Part shown: positions 25,259 through 34,912 of the stretch, in pieces
Position numbering within the stretch: position 1 is the stretch's first letter
Layout of the letters: each line of letters starts with the position of its first letter
NCBI GenBank assembly: GCA_017857815.1
Contig: JAFMCL010000005.1
Span: forward strand, 1-64,000
Reading direction: 5' to 3'
Length of the DNA stretch: 64,000 nt
DNA from: Flavobacteriaceae bacterium
Lineage (GTDB): Bacteria > Bacteroidota > Bacteroidia > Flavobacteriales > Flavobacteriaceae
Program-made: the position numbers and the translations under genes
Notes under the pieces: model-generated
The model's database searches: none
Told to the model about the DNA's origin: nothing
Seen by the model: only the letters and a program-made list of their open reading frames with translations

Positions 25259-26323
25259 TTAAGATTTGATGGTTCGATTCAATAGTGTAAAATCAGCTAA
25301 TACCATCGCGGCCATTGCTTCCACGATAGGTACTGCACGTGGCACTACACAAGGGTCGTGTCTTCCCTTTCCTTGCATTTCAACGGATTCTCCTTTATTG
25401 TTTATGGTTGTTTGCGATTGCATAATGGTCGCAACGGGTTTAAAAGCTACTCTAAAATAAATGTCCATACCGTTTGAGATACCACCTTGTACACCACCCG
25501 AGCGATTGGTTTGTGTAGTTCCATCTGCATTGTATAAATCATTGTGTTCGCTTCCTTTGTCTTTAGATCCCTCAAAACCACTGCCATATTCAAAACCTTT
25601 AACCGCATTGATTGACAACATCGCTTTTCCCAATTCAGCATGAAGCTTATTAAAAACAGGTTCTCCAAGACCAGCAGGAACATTTTGTATCACACAACTG
25701 ATAACACCACCAACGGTATCACCATCTTTTCTGATTTGACGAATATAGGCTTCCATCGTTGCAGCAATCTCAGGATCTGGACATCGCACAGGGTTTTTTT
25801 CAATTTCAGAAAAGTCTAATTCCTGATAAGGTTTTTTAAGATCAATCTCTCCCACAGAAGAAACATAGGCCGTAAAGCGGATGTCTTTTAAAAACTGTTT
25901 CGCTATTGCACCGGCAACAACCCTACTGGCAGTTTCGCGAGCAGAACTTCTTCCTCCACCTCGGTAGTCTCTAAAGCCATATTTTTCATCATAAACCTTA
26001 TCCGCATGAGATGGTCGATAGGAATCTTTAATATGATCGTAATCATGAGATTTTTGATTTGTGTTATAGATTGCAAATCCAATGGGGACTCCCGTAGTTT
26101 TACCCTCAAAAATTCCAGAGAGGAAAGTAACCTCATCCGGTTCTTTTCTTTGCGTTACAATGGCCGATTGACCGGGTTTTCTGCGATTTAAATCGTTCTG
26201 AATGGCTTCCATGTCCAAAGATATTCCTGAAGGACAACCGTCGATGACTCCACCAATAGCAGCGCCATGTGATTCACCAAAAGAGGTGAGTTGAAATAAA
26301 GTACCGTATTTGTTTCCTGACAT
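25259..26323 (-). CDS. aroC: Chorismate synthase
   Basis: A 354-residue FMN-dependent enzyme, last step of the shikimate pathway (EPSP to chorismate). GESHG near the N-terminus, [19 protein letters not shown], the SRPSH-like segment, [17 protein letters not shown]-type segment and the GGISNGMD motif are all present and in order. The length is normal. A perfect promoter box lies 15 bases upstream, and the symporter gene follows in the same transcript. Confidence 0.96.
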   Translation of the reverse strand: MSGNKYGTLFQLTSFGESHGAAIGGVIDGCPSGISLDMEAIQNDLNRRKPGQSAIVTQRKEPDEVTFLSGIFEGKTTGVPIGFAIYNTNQKSHDYDHIKDSYRPSHADKVYDEKYGFRDYRGGGRSSARETASRVVAGAIAKQFLKDIRFTAYVSSVGEIDLKKPYQELDFSEIEKNPVRCPDPEIAATMEAYIRQIRKDGDTVGGVISCVIQNVPAGLGEPVFNKLHAELGKAMLSINAVKGFEYGSGFEGSKDKGSEHNDLYNADGTTQTNRSGGVQGGISNGMDIYFRVAFKPVATIMQSQTTINNKGESVEMQGKGRHDPCVVPRAVPIVEAMAAMVLADFTLLNRTIKS

Positions 26324-26338
26324 AATTTAATGAAAGTA

Positions 26339-26346
26339 CAAATATA
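26339..26346 (-). promoter_or_regulatory. -7 promoter box TATATTTG for aroC
   Basis: A perfect TAnnTTTG box on the minus strand, with predicted start near 26334, eleven bases before the aroC ATG. It lies between the uup stop and aroC, so aroC does not depend on readthrough. Confidence 0.6.
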
Positions 26347-26375
26347 ATGGGAAAGTTTTGATTTAAGATTGACCC

Positions 26376-28250
26376 CTAGCTGTCTTTTATGTCTGAAAGT
26401 GCAAACCAGCGCTCTGTTTTAACATCAATCTGCTCCGAAATTTCACTCAACTCGATAGAAAGCTTTTTTATTTCTTCAGGATTAAGGCTGGCCGTTGCAA
26501 AACGATTCTGTAGGCTGTCCCTACTGTTTTCGAGATTTTTAATTTCTTTTTCTAACTTATTATATTCCTTTTGTTCATTAAAAGAAAGTCCATTCTCACT
26601 TTTGATGTTGGTCTTCCAATCGTTGTTTTGTTTTTTTTGATCTGAGGAAGCATTGTACGTTTCCTGAACTGCGCTTTCTTCATAGGCACGATAGTCGGAA
26701 TAATTTCCTGGAAAATCATCAATCACACCCTTTCCTTGAAATACAAAAAGGTGATCTACGATTTTATCCATAAAATATCGATCGTGGGAAACCACTATAA
26801 GACAACCAGGGAAATCGAGTAAAAAGCTTTCTAACACGTTTAAGGTCAGTATGTCCAGATCATTGGTAGGCTCATCAAGGATTAGAAAATTAGGATTCTG
26901 GATTAAAACAGTACAGAGATACAAGCGCTTTCGCTCTCCCCCACTGAGTTTTTCAACAAAATCATATTGTTTTTTTCGATCAAATAAAAAACGTTCCAGT
27001 AATTGTTGTGCTGATATTTTCTGTCCTTTTTTAAGTGGTATAAAATCCCCAAATTCACGAATTACCTCAATAACCTTTTGCCCCTCCTTGACCTCAATTC
27101 CTTTTTGCGTATAATATCCAAACTTGACGGTTTCTCCCAATACAATTTTACCAGTATCAGGGGCAATGACTTCCGTAATTAGGTTAAGGAAAGTAGATTT
27201 TCCTGTTCCATTTTTACCGATGATACCAATGCGATCATTTCGTTGGAAAGTATAATCATAAGCGTCTAAAATGACTTTATCCTCAAAGGACTTACTCACC
27301 TTATGCATTTCGATCATCTTGCTGCCCAAACGTTCCATATTGATTTCTAACTGAACCTCATGGTCATTTCTTCGCTGTTGTGCTTTTTCCTTTATTATCT
27401 TAAAATCCTCGATCCGGGACTTTGATTTTGTAGTTCTCGCTTTTGGCTGACGACGCATCCAATCGAGTTCTTTTTTAAAATGAAGTTTTGTTTTATGAGC
27501 TTCCACTTGTTCTTGCGCAATTCGGGCATCTCGTTTTTCTAGATAATAAGAATAATTTCCCTTGTAACTATAAAGTTTACCTTCATCCAGCTCAATAATC
27601 TCATTGCACACCCTTTCGAGGAAATAGCGGTCATGGGTCACCATCAACAAGGTTATTTTTTCCTTTTTAAAATAATCCTCCAACCATTCAATCATCTCAA
27701 GATCAAGGTGGTTTGTGGGTTCATCTAAAATTAGCAATTCAGGCTGTTCTAGTAAAACATTACACAGCGCGATGCGCTTTTTTTGACCTCCAGAAAGCGC
27801 TCCTACTTTTGCATCAAGACGGTCAAGTTTTAATTTAGAAAGAATTTGTTTATACTGATTCTCAAAATCCCATGCATCATTTTGGTCCATTGCCTCAAAT
27901 GCCTTTTGATAAGCTTCTTGATCATCTGGATTTTCAAGGGCGCGGTCATAATTGGCAATCACATTTAGAATCTTACTTCCAGATTGTAAAATGGCTTGCT
28001 CAACGGTCAATTTCGGATCTAACTTGGGTTCTTGAGGTAAAAAAGAGATTCGGGTATCTTTTCGATAATTTACTGCTCCTTGATCAGGAGTGTCAGCGCC
28101 TGAAAGAATTTTCAATATTGAAGTTTTACCACTTCCATTTTTTGCAATTAAGGCAATTTTTTGATCTTTATTGATACCAAAAGATATGGGCTCAAAAAGC
28201 ACCTTTTCGCCGTAAGCTTTTGAAATTCCTTCTACTGAGACTAAGTTCAT
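26376..28250 (-). CDS. uup: ABC-F family ATPase, Uup type
   Basis: A 624-residue cytoplasmic protein with two ATP-binding cassettes and no membrane part. The first cassette has Walker A AKNGSGKTS, signature LSGGQKKR and Walker [14 protein letters not shown]. The second has GKNGTGKS, LSGGERKR and [12 protein letters not shown]-terminal coiled coil (about 550-620) is typical of Uup. ABC-F proteins act on the ribosome; Uup also affects transposon excision and branched DNA. The gene has its own promoter box. Confidence 0.92.
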   Translation of the reverse strand: MNLVSVEGISKAYGEKVLFEPISFGINKDQKIALIAKNGSGKTSILKILSGADTPDQGAVNYRKDTRISFLPQEPKLDPKLTVEQAILQSGSKILNVIANYDRALENPDDQEAYQKAFEAMDQNDAWDFENQYKQILSKLKLDRLDAKVGALSGGQKKRIALCNVLLEQPELLILDEPTNHLDLEMIEWLEDYFKKEKITLLMVTHDRYFLERVCNEIIELDEGKLYSYKGNYSYYLEKRDARIAQEQVEAHKTKLHFKKELDWMRRQPKARTTKSKSRIEDFKIIKEKAQQRRNDHEVQLEINMERLGSKMIEMHKVSKSFEDKVILDAYDYTFQRNDRIGIIGKNGTGKSTFLNLITEVIAPDTGKIVLGETVKFGYYTQKGIEVKEGQKVIEVIREFGDFIPLKKGQKISAQQLLERFLFDRKKQYDFVEKLSGGERKRLYLCTVLIQNPNFLILDEPTNDLDILTLNVLESFLLDFPGCLIVVSHDRYFMDKIVDHLFVFQGKGVIDDFPGNYSDYRAYEESAVQETYNASSDQKKQNNDWKTNIKSENGLSFNEQKEYNKLEKEIKNLENSRDSLQNRFATASLNPEEIKKLSIELSEISEQIDVKTERWFALSDIKDS

Positions 28251-28276
28251 TGATTGTTGGCAGATAAATTAATGCT

Positions 28277-28284
28277 CAAAAATA
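28277..28284 (-). promoter_or_regulatory. -7 promoter box TATTTTTG for uup
   Basis: A perfect TAnnTTTG box on the minus strand, 26 bases before the uup ATG; predicted start near 28272. Confidence 0.55.
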
Positions 28285-28336
28285 GGCATTAGAAGTATGA
28301 GAATTCTTTTGTTTTAGGTTTAATTAAAAAGAAAAA

Positions 28337-29164
28337 TTAAAATGATAAAAATAGTTGATGATGCTTGTTGTGATTTGATGAAGCATCGGCACCTACAATC
28401 ACAATCCCCAACTTGAATAGGTCAACGGACAACAATACCGTTGGGTCGACAATGATCTCCTTCCAAGCCTTTGTCATCTTGGGACTCCAGTGAATGTCAT
28501 CAAAAATAAGAATGGCATTTTTTGAATAATTGTTTTTAAGCATTTCGAAATACTTAATCGTTGCCTCATAATTGTGATTGCCATCTATAAAGACCAAATC
28601 AAATTGAGTATCCAACAGACAAACTTCTTCTAGAACATCGTCATAAAGTCCATGTTTGACTTCAAATTCAACTTGTTGTGATATTTTTGAGAAACGCGTC
28701 TCCGCAATTTCGCATAGCTTTTTCACTCCTTCTATTGATATGAATTTTGAATTTATCTTCCCTTTTAAAGCAGCAATGAAATATTGACCTGAAACTCCCA
28801 GATTCGTGCCAATTTCAAGAATATTTTTAATGTTATTGTTTAAAGACAAATAATAATACAGCGAAGTCCAGATCTCTGGAGAACCCGCTTTTTTTGACAC
28901 CTCAGCGACAGAAAAGTGTTGTACTGAACCTATTTCGTCAAAACTTACCTGATCATTGTTTTTCTTTAGTTCATTTCGGTATTCATTCAACAAATAAAAC
29001 GTCTCTTTTTCAGAAGGTTTTCGAATATTATTTTTTGCCTTTTGAAAGGAATCAACAATGTTTTTGGCTGTTACGCCTTCACTAGCAATACGGTCAAGTG
29101 TTTGGCTTTGTTTTAAATTGCTTAAAACAAAATGTAAATATTTATTTATTTTCTTTTTAATCAT
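28337..29164 (-). CDS. Class I SAM-dependent methyltransferase
   Basis: A 275-residue protein. The central domain has motif I ILEIGTNLGVSGQYF, the acidic end of strand 2 (SIEGVKK), then LVFIDGNHNYEATIKYF and ILIFDDIHWSPKM, the pattern of the O-methyltransferase/Methyltransf_24 group. The N-terminal 80 residues are helical and basic. The substrate is unknown. It starts 19 bases after the stop of the large FAD/Fe-S oxidoreductase and may be cotranscribed with it. Confidence 0.8.
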   Translation of the reverse strand: MIKKKINKYLHFVLSNLKQSQTLDRIASEGVTAKNIVDSFQKAKNNIRKPSEKETFYLLNEYRNELKKNNDQVSFDEIGSVQHFSVAEVSKKAGSPEIWTSLYYYLSLNNNIKNILEIGTNLGVSGQYFIAALKGKINSKFISIEGVKKLCEIAETRFSKISQQVEFEVKHGLYDDVLEEVCLLDTQFDLVFIDGNHNYEATIKYFEMLKNNYSKNAILIFDDIHWSPKMTKAWKEIIVDPTVLLSVDLFKLGIVIVGADASSNHNKHHQLFLSF

Positions 29165-29183
29165 TAAATGAAAATTATAAAAA

Positions 29184-32078
29184 TCATGGAACTAAAACAG
29201 CATTATTAAGTATAGTAATCGGATGAAATGCTTCTTTTCCTGTTCCATCGAGAATTTGATGTCTGCAACTCGTTCCATTAGCAACTACACAAGCAGAAGC
29301 ATCAAGTTTTCGGATTGCTGGGAAAAGTCTTTCTTCTGCTATTTTCTGACTGACTTCATAGTGCGCCGCCTCATAACCAAATGATCCTGCCATTCCGCAA
29401 CACCCAGTATTGAGTAGGGTTACTTTGTGATTCTTCGGCAAATTTAATATTTTAAAAGTATCGGCTGGATTCCCAAGTGCTTTTTGATAACAATGTGCAT
29501 GAATTTTAAGAACACGCTGTTCCTCATTAAAAGAATTTTGATTGATATTTCCCAATTCAATCTCACTGGACAGAAACTCTTCAATTGCAAAGCAATTGGA
29601 TGCGAGGGTCTTGGCAGCGGTTTTATCCTCACAAAGCTTTAAATATTCGTCCTTAAAGGTATAAATGGCCGAGGGCTCAATGCCTATTAGTGGAGTTTCT
29701 TTTGAAATAATTTTTCCATAAATTTTAAGATTTTTTTCAGCGCAAGATTTTGCTTGTTCGAGAAAGCCTTTCGAAATATATCCTCTGCCACTTTCCGTCG
29801 AAGGCAAGTAATCGACTTGGTAACCTAGTTTTATGAGTAATTCATAAGCGTCATTTCCAGTTTTCACATCAAGATAGTTGGTAAACTCGTCAAAGTAGAG
29901 GTAAACTGTTTTAATCACTTTTTTAGGAACTTTCTTTTTCAAACCGCTGTCCAAAGGAGCATATAGTTTTGGAAGGGAACGTTGCACAGCAATTCCTAAA
30001 GACTTTTTGATGACGGTACTAAGCAGCGGGATTTTAAAAAGTCCATTCTGAATCGCCCTAAACGGATTAAGCACGCGGCTTAGTTTTCCATTATAGGCAA
30101 ACAGCCGGTCGCTTAATGAGGGGCTGTGGGTTTTTTGATACTGATAAAGGTATTCTGCTTTGTAAGTAGCAACATCAACGCTACTAGGACATTCAGAGGC
30201 ACAAGCCTTACAGCCAATACAAAGTTCCATAACTTCCGAAAGTTCTTTCGAATCAAAAGGATTGGAATTTTCTTGGTGGGTCAGTACTTCTCTTAAAACA
30301 TTCGCACGACCACGTGTCGAATCCTTTTCATTTCTTGTTGCGCGATAGCTTGGACAAAGTGTTGCATCGCTTGTTGTGCTTCGGCAATCTCCCGAACCAT
30401 TGCACTTTTCTGTCGCTCTGAGCAACCCTTCATCTTTACTAAAGTCAAGAAATGTTTTTATTAAAGGGGATTCTTGTCCTAAATCATATCTGAAATTTTC
30501 ATCCATCGGAAGGGGATCAACAATTTTTCCAGGATTAAAAATTCCATTTGGATCAAATATTGATTTAATCTCTTTAAATATTTTAAAGTTTTTTTTACCC
30601 ACCATAAGGGGAATAAATTCCGATCTGACAATGCCGTCACCGTGTTCTCCACTAAGCGAACCTTTATATCTTTTAACCAACCGCGCAACATCAAGAGTGA
30701 TTTTCTTGAAGTCAACCCGATCTTGTTCTATTTTTAAATTTAACGTTGGGCGCAAGTGCAACTCCCCTGCTCCTGCATGAGCATAATAGATAATCTCTTG
30801 GTCATATTGCTCCATTAACTCAGAAAATTCTGCTATGTAATCAGACAGACTCTCAAGCGGAACGGCAGTGTCTTCGATACATGCAACCGCTTTTTTATCT
30901 CCTACAAGATTTCCTAAAAGACCCAATCCCGCTTTTCTAAGCGTGGCGGAAGCTTCTATCTCCTCACCTCTTAAAACCGAATGGGCATAGGACAACCCGG
31001 TCTCTTCGATCGTGATTATAAGTTTTTTAAGGTCATTTTCCAGCTCCTCAGCGTCATCATTCCTTAATTCTAATAGTAGAATTGCTTTGGGATCGCCTTG
31101 AATAAAAAACCTATTTTTGGCCTGAGCAATATTGTCTTTGGTACAATCAAGTATGGTTTTGTCCATCATTTCACAAGTAAAAAGACGGTATTGCATGACA
31201 GGATATACGGCCGAAAGACATTTGCTTATACTCTCAAAATGAGCAGCTACTAAAACGCCATTTTGAGGCGGAAGAGCTTCTAGCTTTAATGTAATTGCGG
31301 TTGCAAACGCCAATGTTCCCTCACTTCCAGCGAGTAGTTTACTTAAGTTTATGGATAACTTTTCCGGATCACTCAAACCATCAATCAACGAATCAATTGC
31401 ATATCCTGTATTTCGTCTATGGACATTGGCCAATGGAAATTCTTTTATGATTTCTTCTTGTATCGCTTTATCTGACAAGCGTTGCGTTATTTTTTTATAA
31501 ATCGCTCCTTCTAAATCATTTTGATTTTGCTTTAATATTAACTCTTCTTGATTAAGCTCTTCAAAAACAACTTCAGATCCATCAGATAAAAAACATTCCA
31601 ATCGAACTGTCTTATCGCGGGTTACTCCGTATTGAATCGATGTCGTCCCAGAAGAGTTATTTCCAACCATTCCGCCAATTGTACATCGATTGGAAGTAGA
31701 GGTGTTAGGCCCAAAAAAAAGTTGATGTGGTTTTAAATAATCATTAAGTTCATCTCTTATGATTCCTGGCTCAACAGTAATCAATTTGTTCTTTGGATCA
31801 AATTCAATGATTTTATTCATGTGCTTTGAGACATCAACTACAATGCCTTCTCCAACGCATTGCCCTGCCAAAGAGGTTCCTCCAGATCTTGGAATTAAGC
31901 TTATACGATTGGTTTTTGCAAAATCTACAATTCGTTTGATGTCTGATTTACTCTTTGGGAAACAAACAGCAATAGGATATTTTTTATAAACCGAGGCATC
32001 TGTTGCGTAAAGCTGTTGGTGCAAACGATCTGTTTCAATCGTTCCTTGGAGTTTGTTTTTTATATAGTCGAAATCCAT
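29184..32078 (-). CDS. FAD-linked oxidase with Fe-S and CCG domains (D-lactate/glycolate dehydrogenase-like)
   Basis: A 964-residue fusion. It begins with a PCMH-type FAD-binding domain (PRSGGTSLAGQCVGEGIVVD near 60-80), then the FAD-oxidase C-terminal domain with the GEHGDG motif. Next come cysteine-rich Fe-S segments at about 557-575 (CNGSGDCR, TLCPSYRAT) and 622-635 (CIGCKACASECP). The end is a heterodisulfide-reductase-like CCG region, with GCCGMAGSFGYE near 894. This layout is that of bacterial D-2-hydroxyacid dehydrogenases such as the Dld/GlcD-GlcF fusions, which pass electrons to the quinone pool. The exact hydroxy acid is not known. Confidence 0.9.
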   Translation of the reverse strand: MDFDYIKNKLQGTIETDRLHQQLYATDASVYKKYPIAVCFPKSKSDIKRIVDFAKTNRISLIPRSGGTSLAGQCVGEGIVVDVSKHMNKIIEFDPKNKLITVEPGIIRDELNDYLKPHQLFFGPNTSTSNRCTIGGMVGNNSSGTTSIQYGVTRDKTVRLECFLSDGSEVVFEELNQEELILKQNQNDLEGAIYKKITQRLSDKAIQEEIIKEFPLANVHRRNTGYAIDSLIDGLSDPEKLSINLSKLLAGSEGTLAFATAITLKLEALPPQNGVLVAAHFESISKCLSAVYPVMQYRLFTCEMMDKTILDCTKDNIAQAKNRFFIQGDPKAILLLELRNDDAEELENDLKKLIITIEETGLSYAHSVLRGEEIEASATLRKAGLGLLGNLVGDKKAVACIEDTAVPLESLSDYIAEFSELMEQYDQEIIYYAHAGAGELHLRPTLNLKIEQDRVDFKKITLDVARLVKRYKGSLSGEHGDGIVRSEFIPLMVGKKNFKIFKEIKSIFDPNGIFNPGKIVDPLPMDENFRYDLGQESPLIKTFLDFSKDEGLLRATEKCNGSGDCRSTTSDATLCPSYRATRNEKDSTRGRANVLREVLTHQENSNPFDSKELSEVMELCIGCKACASECPSSVDVATYKAEYLYQYQKTHSPSLSDRLFAYNGKLSRVLNPFRAIQNGLFKIPLLSTVIKKSLGIAVQRSLPKLYAPLDSGLKKKVPKKVIKTVYLYFDEFTNYLDVKTGNDAYELLIKLGYQVDYLPSTESGRGYISKGFLEQAKSCAEKNLKIYGKIISKETPLIGIEPSAIYTFKDEYLKLCEDKTAAKTLASNCFAIEEFLSSEIELGNINQNSFNEEQRVLKIHAHCYQKALGNPADTFKILNLPKNHKVTLLNTGCCGMAGSFGYEAAHYEVSQKIAEERLFPAIRKLDASACVVANGTSCRHQILDGTGKEAFHPITILNNAVLVP

Positions 32079-32097
32079 TGATTAACTTTGTGGAATT

Positions 32098-32105
32098 CAA
32101 ATATA
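32098..32105 (-). promoter_or_regulatory. -7 promoter box TATATTTG for the FAD/Fe-S oxidoreductase
   Basis: A perfect TAnnTTTG box on the minus strand, 19 bases before the ATG; predicted start near 32093. Confidence 0.55.
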
Positions 32106-32184
32106 AGTTATAATCCTAGTTTATTCTGATTCAATTAATAAATAACTTGAAGGGGATATTAATCTTCCAATTCATAAAATTTAT

Positions 32185-32192
32185 TAATTTAG
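32185..32192 (+). promoter_or_regulatory. Possible -7 box TAATTTAG for the TlpA-type lipoprotein gene
   Basis: One mismatch from TAnnTTTG. The fifth base after the box is the A of the ATG at 32197, so a transcript from here would be leaderless. Confidence 0.35.
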
Positions 32193-32196
32193 CAAT

Positions 32197-33315
32197 ATGA
32201 TGAAAAAATTTATTACACTAAGTATAATTGTTTTGATAACGAGTTGCTCAGGCACACCAGGAGAGTTTTCAATAAAAGGTATGGCCGACACAAAGGATGG
32301 AACAATGATCTATAGGATAGTTGCAGATGCTAATAATCAGCCCATGATTATTGATTCTGTTGCAGTTGCTTCGGGTAAGTTTGAAATGAGTGGAATTGCT
32401 GAAACGCCTGACATTCAATTTCTTTCCGTTCAAAGTGTGAATGGAAATTTTCCACTTATTGTTGAATCAGGAACAATCAAAACTTCAATATATAAAGACA
32501 GTCTTAGCAGTTCTAGGGCTTATGGCACTGTTTCAAACGATGGTTTTATGACATATAAAGTAGAGACCAAAATGTTTGTCAATTCGCTCAACGCAATTGG
32601 GAAAGACATGCAGCAAGCGAGATTTGCTAAGGATTCGTTGTTATCAGCTGATTTACTAGAGCAGTATATTGATGTTCAAGGTGAAATCAAAGACTATGAG
32701 CTAGAATTTATTAAAACTAACGTAGATTCCTACATCTCTCCACTAATTCTTGAGCGGTTTCTTTTGTCTAAGCAAATTTCTAATGATGAGGTAAAAGCAT
32801 TGTTTGATGGATTTACAGAAAGAATAAAAGCCAGTAAAACTGGTCAAAATATCGCCAAAGTAATTGATGTACCTGAGGTTCCAGCTCCAGCTAAAATTGG
32901 TCAATTGGCACCTGACTTTAATGGTCCTGATCACACAGGAAAAAATTTCACTTTAAAAGAAAATCTAGGTAAAATCACAATTGTTGATTTTTGGGCTTCT
33001 TGGTGTCGACCTTGTAGGGTTGAAAACCCTAATTTGGTAAATACCTATAACAAGTTGCATGACAAAGGGCTTGAGATAATTAGTATTTCGCTTGATAAAG
33101 ACAAAAAAAGCTGGATCAAAGCCATTGAAGACGATGGTCTCAAATGGGATGGACATGTTTCAAATTTGAAATTTTGGAGTGAACCCATTGCAAAACTCTA
33201 TCAAGTAACTTCTATTCCTGCTACTTTTATATTGGATGAGAGTGGTAAAATAATCGCTAAAAATCTAAGAGGATTGGCGCTTGAACAAAAAATTGAAGAG
33301 TTACTCCTTAACTAG
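32197..33315 (+). CDS. TlpA/ResA-like thioredoxin lipoprotein with DUF4369-type N-terminal domain
   Basis: A 372-residue exported lipoprotein with lipobox ITSC and Cys17. The region 22 to about 120 resembles the beta-rich DUF4369 domain common in Bacteroidota thioredoxins. From about residue 235 a TlpA-type thioredoxin domain carries the active site WCRPC with Cys270 and Cys273, the cis-proline TSIPATF and the closing GKIIAKN. It should reduce disulfides in the periplasm or outer membrane space. Either of the first two Met codons may be used. Its stop codon shares CTAG with the convergent rhomboid gene. Confidence 0.92.
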   Translation: MMKKFITLSIIVLITSCSGTPGEFSIKGMADTKDGTMIYRIVADANNQPMIIDSVAVASGKFEMSGIAETPDIQFLSVQSVNGNFPLIVESGTIKTSIYKDSLSSSRAYGTVSNDGFMTYKVETKMFVNSLNAIGKDMQQARFAKDSLLSADLLEQYIDVQGEIKDYELEFIKTNVDSYISPLILERFLLSKQISNDEVKALFDGFTERIKASKTGQNIAKVIDVPEVPAPAKIGQLAPDFNGPDHTGKNFTLKENLGKITIVDFWASWCRPCRVENPNLVNTYNKLHDKGLEIISISLDKDKKSWIKAIEDDGLKWDGHVSNLKFWSEPIAKLYQVTSIPATFILDESGKIIAKNLRGLALEQKIEELLLN

Positions 33316-33974
33316 TTGTTAAACAGGTTTTTATTATTGTAAAATAAATAGCCGCCAACGGCTATAATTCCTGCTAAAATCAGCAAGGTAAAACTAGATT
33401 CTACAATCACGCTTGGTAAAATGACAATGGTCGCCAGAAGCCCTGCAACTGATCCGCCAAAGTGTGCTGTATGTCCAATATTATCTTGTTGTTTTTTCAT
33501 TCCGTAGAGCGTATATAACATATAACCTGCTGCAAACACATAACCCGGCAAAGGAATGGGGATAATCAATAAAGCCATTTTCATGTTGGGATATAAAAGC
33601 ACCGCGCTGTAAACAATTCCCGAAACTGCACCACTGGCTCCCACTGCGCTATAATTGTTTTGATTGTTATGGAATTTAAATGAAAGGTAGTTTCCCAATA
33701 ACAGACTTACCATATAAACCATAATAAACATAACTGCTCCCAAACGATAGTCCACTTGACCTCCAAAAAAATAGAGGGTAAACATATTGACAAACAAATG
33801 GTGATAATCTGCATGCAAAAACCCAGAACTTAGCATACGGATTTTTTCACCCGCTTTGATGCCTCCAATGTGAAATTTAAATTTATTGAAGAATTCCAAG
33901 TCTTTAAACCCCTTAATAGAAAATAGGATGTTTGCAATAATAACAACGGTAACAACAGAAGAAAGTCCTAACAT
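33312..33974 (-). CDS. Rhomboid-family intramembrane serine protease
   Basis: A 220-residue protein with six membrane helices. The catalytic serine is Ser114 in GASGAVSG, and the histidine partner is His171 in HTAHFGGS. The loop motif HADYHHLFVNM with its conserved His/Asn pair is present. It cleaves membrane helices of unknown targets. The stop codon overlaps the stop of the thioredoxin lipoprotein gene. Its promoter lies back to back with that of the acyltransferase gene. Confidence 0.93.
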   Translation of the reverse strand: MLGLSSVVTVVIIANILFSIKGFKDLEFFNKFKFHIGGIKAGEKIRMLSSGFLHADYHHLFVNMFTLYFFGGQVDYRLGAVMFIMVYMVSLLLGNYLSFKFHNNQNNYSAVGASGAVSGIVYSAVLLYPNMKMALLIIPIPLPGYVFAAGYMLYTLYGMKKQQDNIGHTAHFGGSVAGLLATIVILPSVIVESSFTLLILAGIIAVGGYLFYNNKNLFNN

Positions 33975-33994
33975 GAAGCTTATAATTTCATTGA

Positions 33995-34002
33995 CAAATA
34001 TA
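33995..34002 (-). promoter_or_regulatory. -7 promoter box TATATTTG for the rhomboid gene
   Basis: A perfect TAnnTTTG box on the minus strand, 20 bases before the ATG. A one-mismatch box, TATCTTTA, on the plus strand at 34004-34011 is separated from it by one base. Confidence 0.6.
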
Positions 34003-34003
34003 C

Positions 34004-34011
34004 TATCTTTA
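34004..34011 (+). promoter_or_regulatory. Possible -7 box TATCTTTA for the acyltransferase gene
   Basis: One mismatch from TAnnTTTG. The predicted start near 34016 is 12 bases before the TTG start codon. Confidence 0.4.
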
Positions 34012-34027
34012 CCGAAAACAAACCGTT

Positions 34028-34912
34028 TTGCATCGACTAACCTATCTTATTGTTTACCCTTTTATTTATGGGGTTGCTTCTCTACCCTTTCCACTACTAT
34101 ACTTGTTATCTGATTTTCTGTGTTTTGTGATGTACGACATTTTTGGATACAGAAAAAAAGTAGTTAGAAAGAACCTGATGCTTGTCTTTCCAGAAAAGGA
34201 TAACAAATGGTATAAAAAGACAGAACGGAAGTTTTATCATCATATGTGTGATATTATGCTCGAGACCATAAAATCTTTTAAAATCTCTGAAGAAGAGATG
34301 AAAAAACGATTTAAAATAAAAAACATTGAAGCCTTAAAGCAGTTTGAAGAAAAAGACAGGAGTGTTATCGTTATGTGTGGGCATTATGCTAGTTGGGAAT
34401 GGATGATGTCATTAGGGTATCACTTAAAACACAAAGGATATGGTATTTACACCCCATTAATCAATGAACATTTCGATCGATTGGTGAAACGTATAAGAAA
34501 AAGACACAATGCCTATGTGATTTCTAGGTATGAGGCTTTGGACACCATTCGCAACCATGATAAAAACAATGAGCGAGGGATTTACGGGTTTGCCAGCGAT
34601 CAATCTCCACAACCCAAACCAAAATCTTACTGGCGAAAATTCTTAGGAGTTAAAGTTCCTGTTTTTTTAGGCGCTGAACTTTTAGCAAGAGAACTAAATT
34701 TTGCAATTGTTTTTGCAGAAATAAACAGGGTAAAAAGGGGGCATTATGAGGCAGAATTTAAAGTTTTAACAGAAAATCCAAAAGCGACAAAACCTAACGA
34801 AATTACAGATCTATTTACCGATTGGGTTGAAGCACAAGTTTACAATGACCCCTCCCAATACCTTTGGTCTCACAACCGGTTCAAACACAGTCACCTCGCT
34901 CCGAAAGATTAG
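34028..34912 (+). CDS. LpxL/HtrB-family lipid A acyltransferase, TTG start
   Basis: A 294-residue inner-membrane enzyme that adds a secondary acyl chain to lipid A or a related lipid. The acyltransferase signature is GHYASWEW (HX4E), and GFASDQSP and PVFLGAELLARE follow in the usual order. A hydrophobic N-terminus (residues 4-35) anchors it. No ATG lies in frame before MYD deep inside the protein, and an in-frame stop is 34 bases upstream, so the TTG at 34028 is the likely start. The N-terminal YP...LPF..LY..SD pattern begins just after it, which fits. The last bases overlap the glmM stop. Confidence 0.9.
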   Translation: MHRLTYLIVYPFIYGVASLPFPLLYLLSDFLCFVMYDIFGYRKKVVRKNLMLVFPEKDNKWYKKTERKFYHHMCDIMLETIKSFKISEEEMKKRFKIKNIEALKQFEEKDRSVIVMCGHYASWEWMMSLGYHLKHKGYGIYTPLINEHFDRLVKRIRKRHNAYVISRYEALDTIRNHDKNNERGIYGFASDQSPQPKPKSYWRKFLGVKVPVFLGAELLARELNFAIVFAEINRVKRGHYEAEFKVLTENPKATKPNEITDLFTDWVEAQVYNDPSQYLWSHNRFKHSHLAPKD

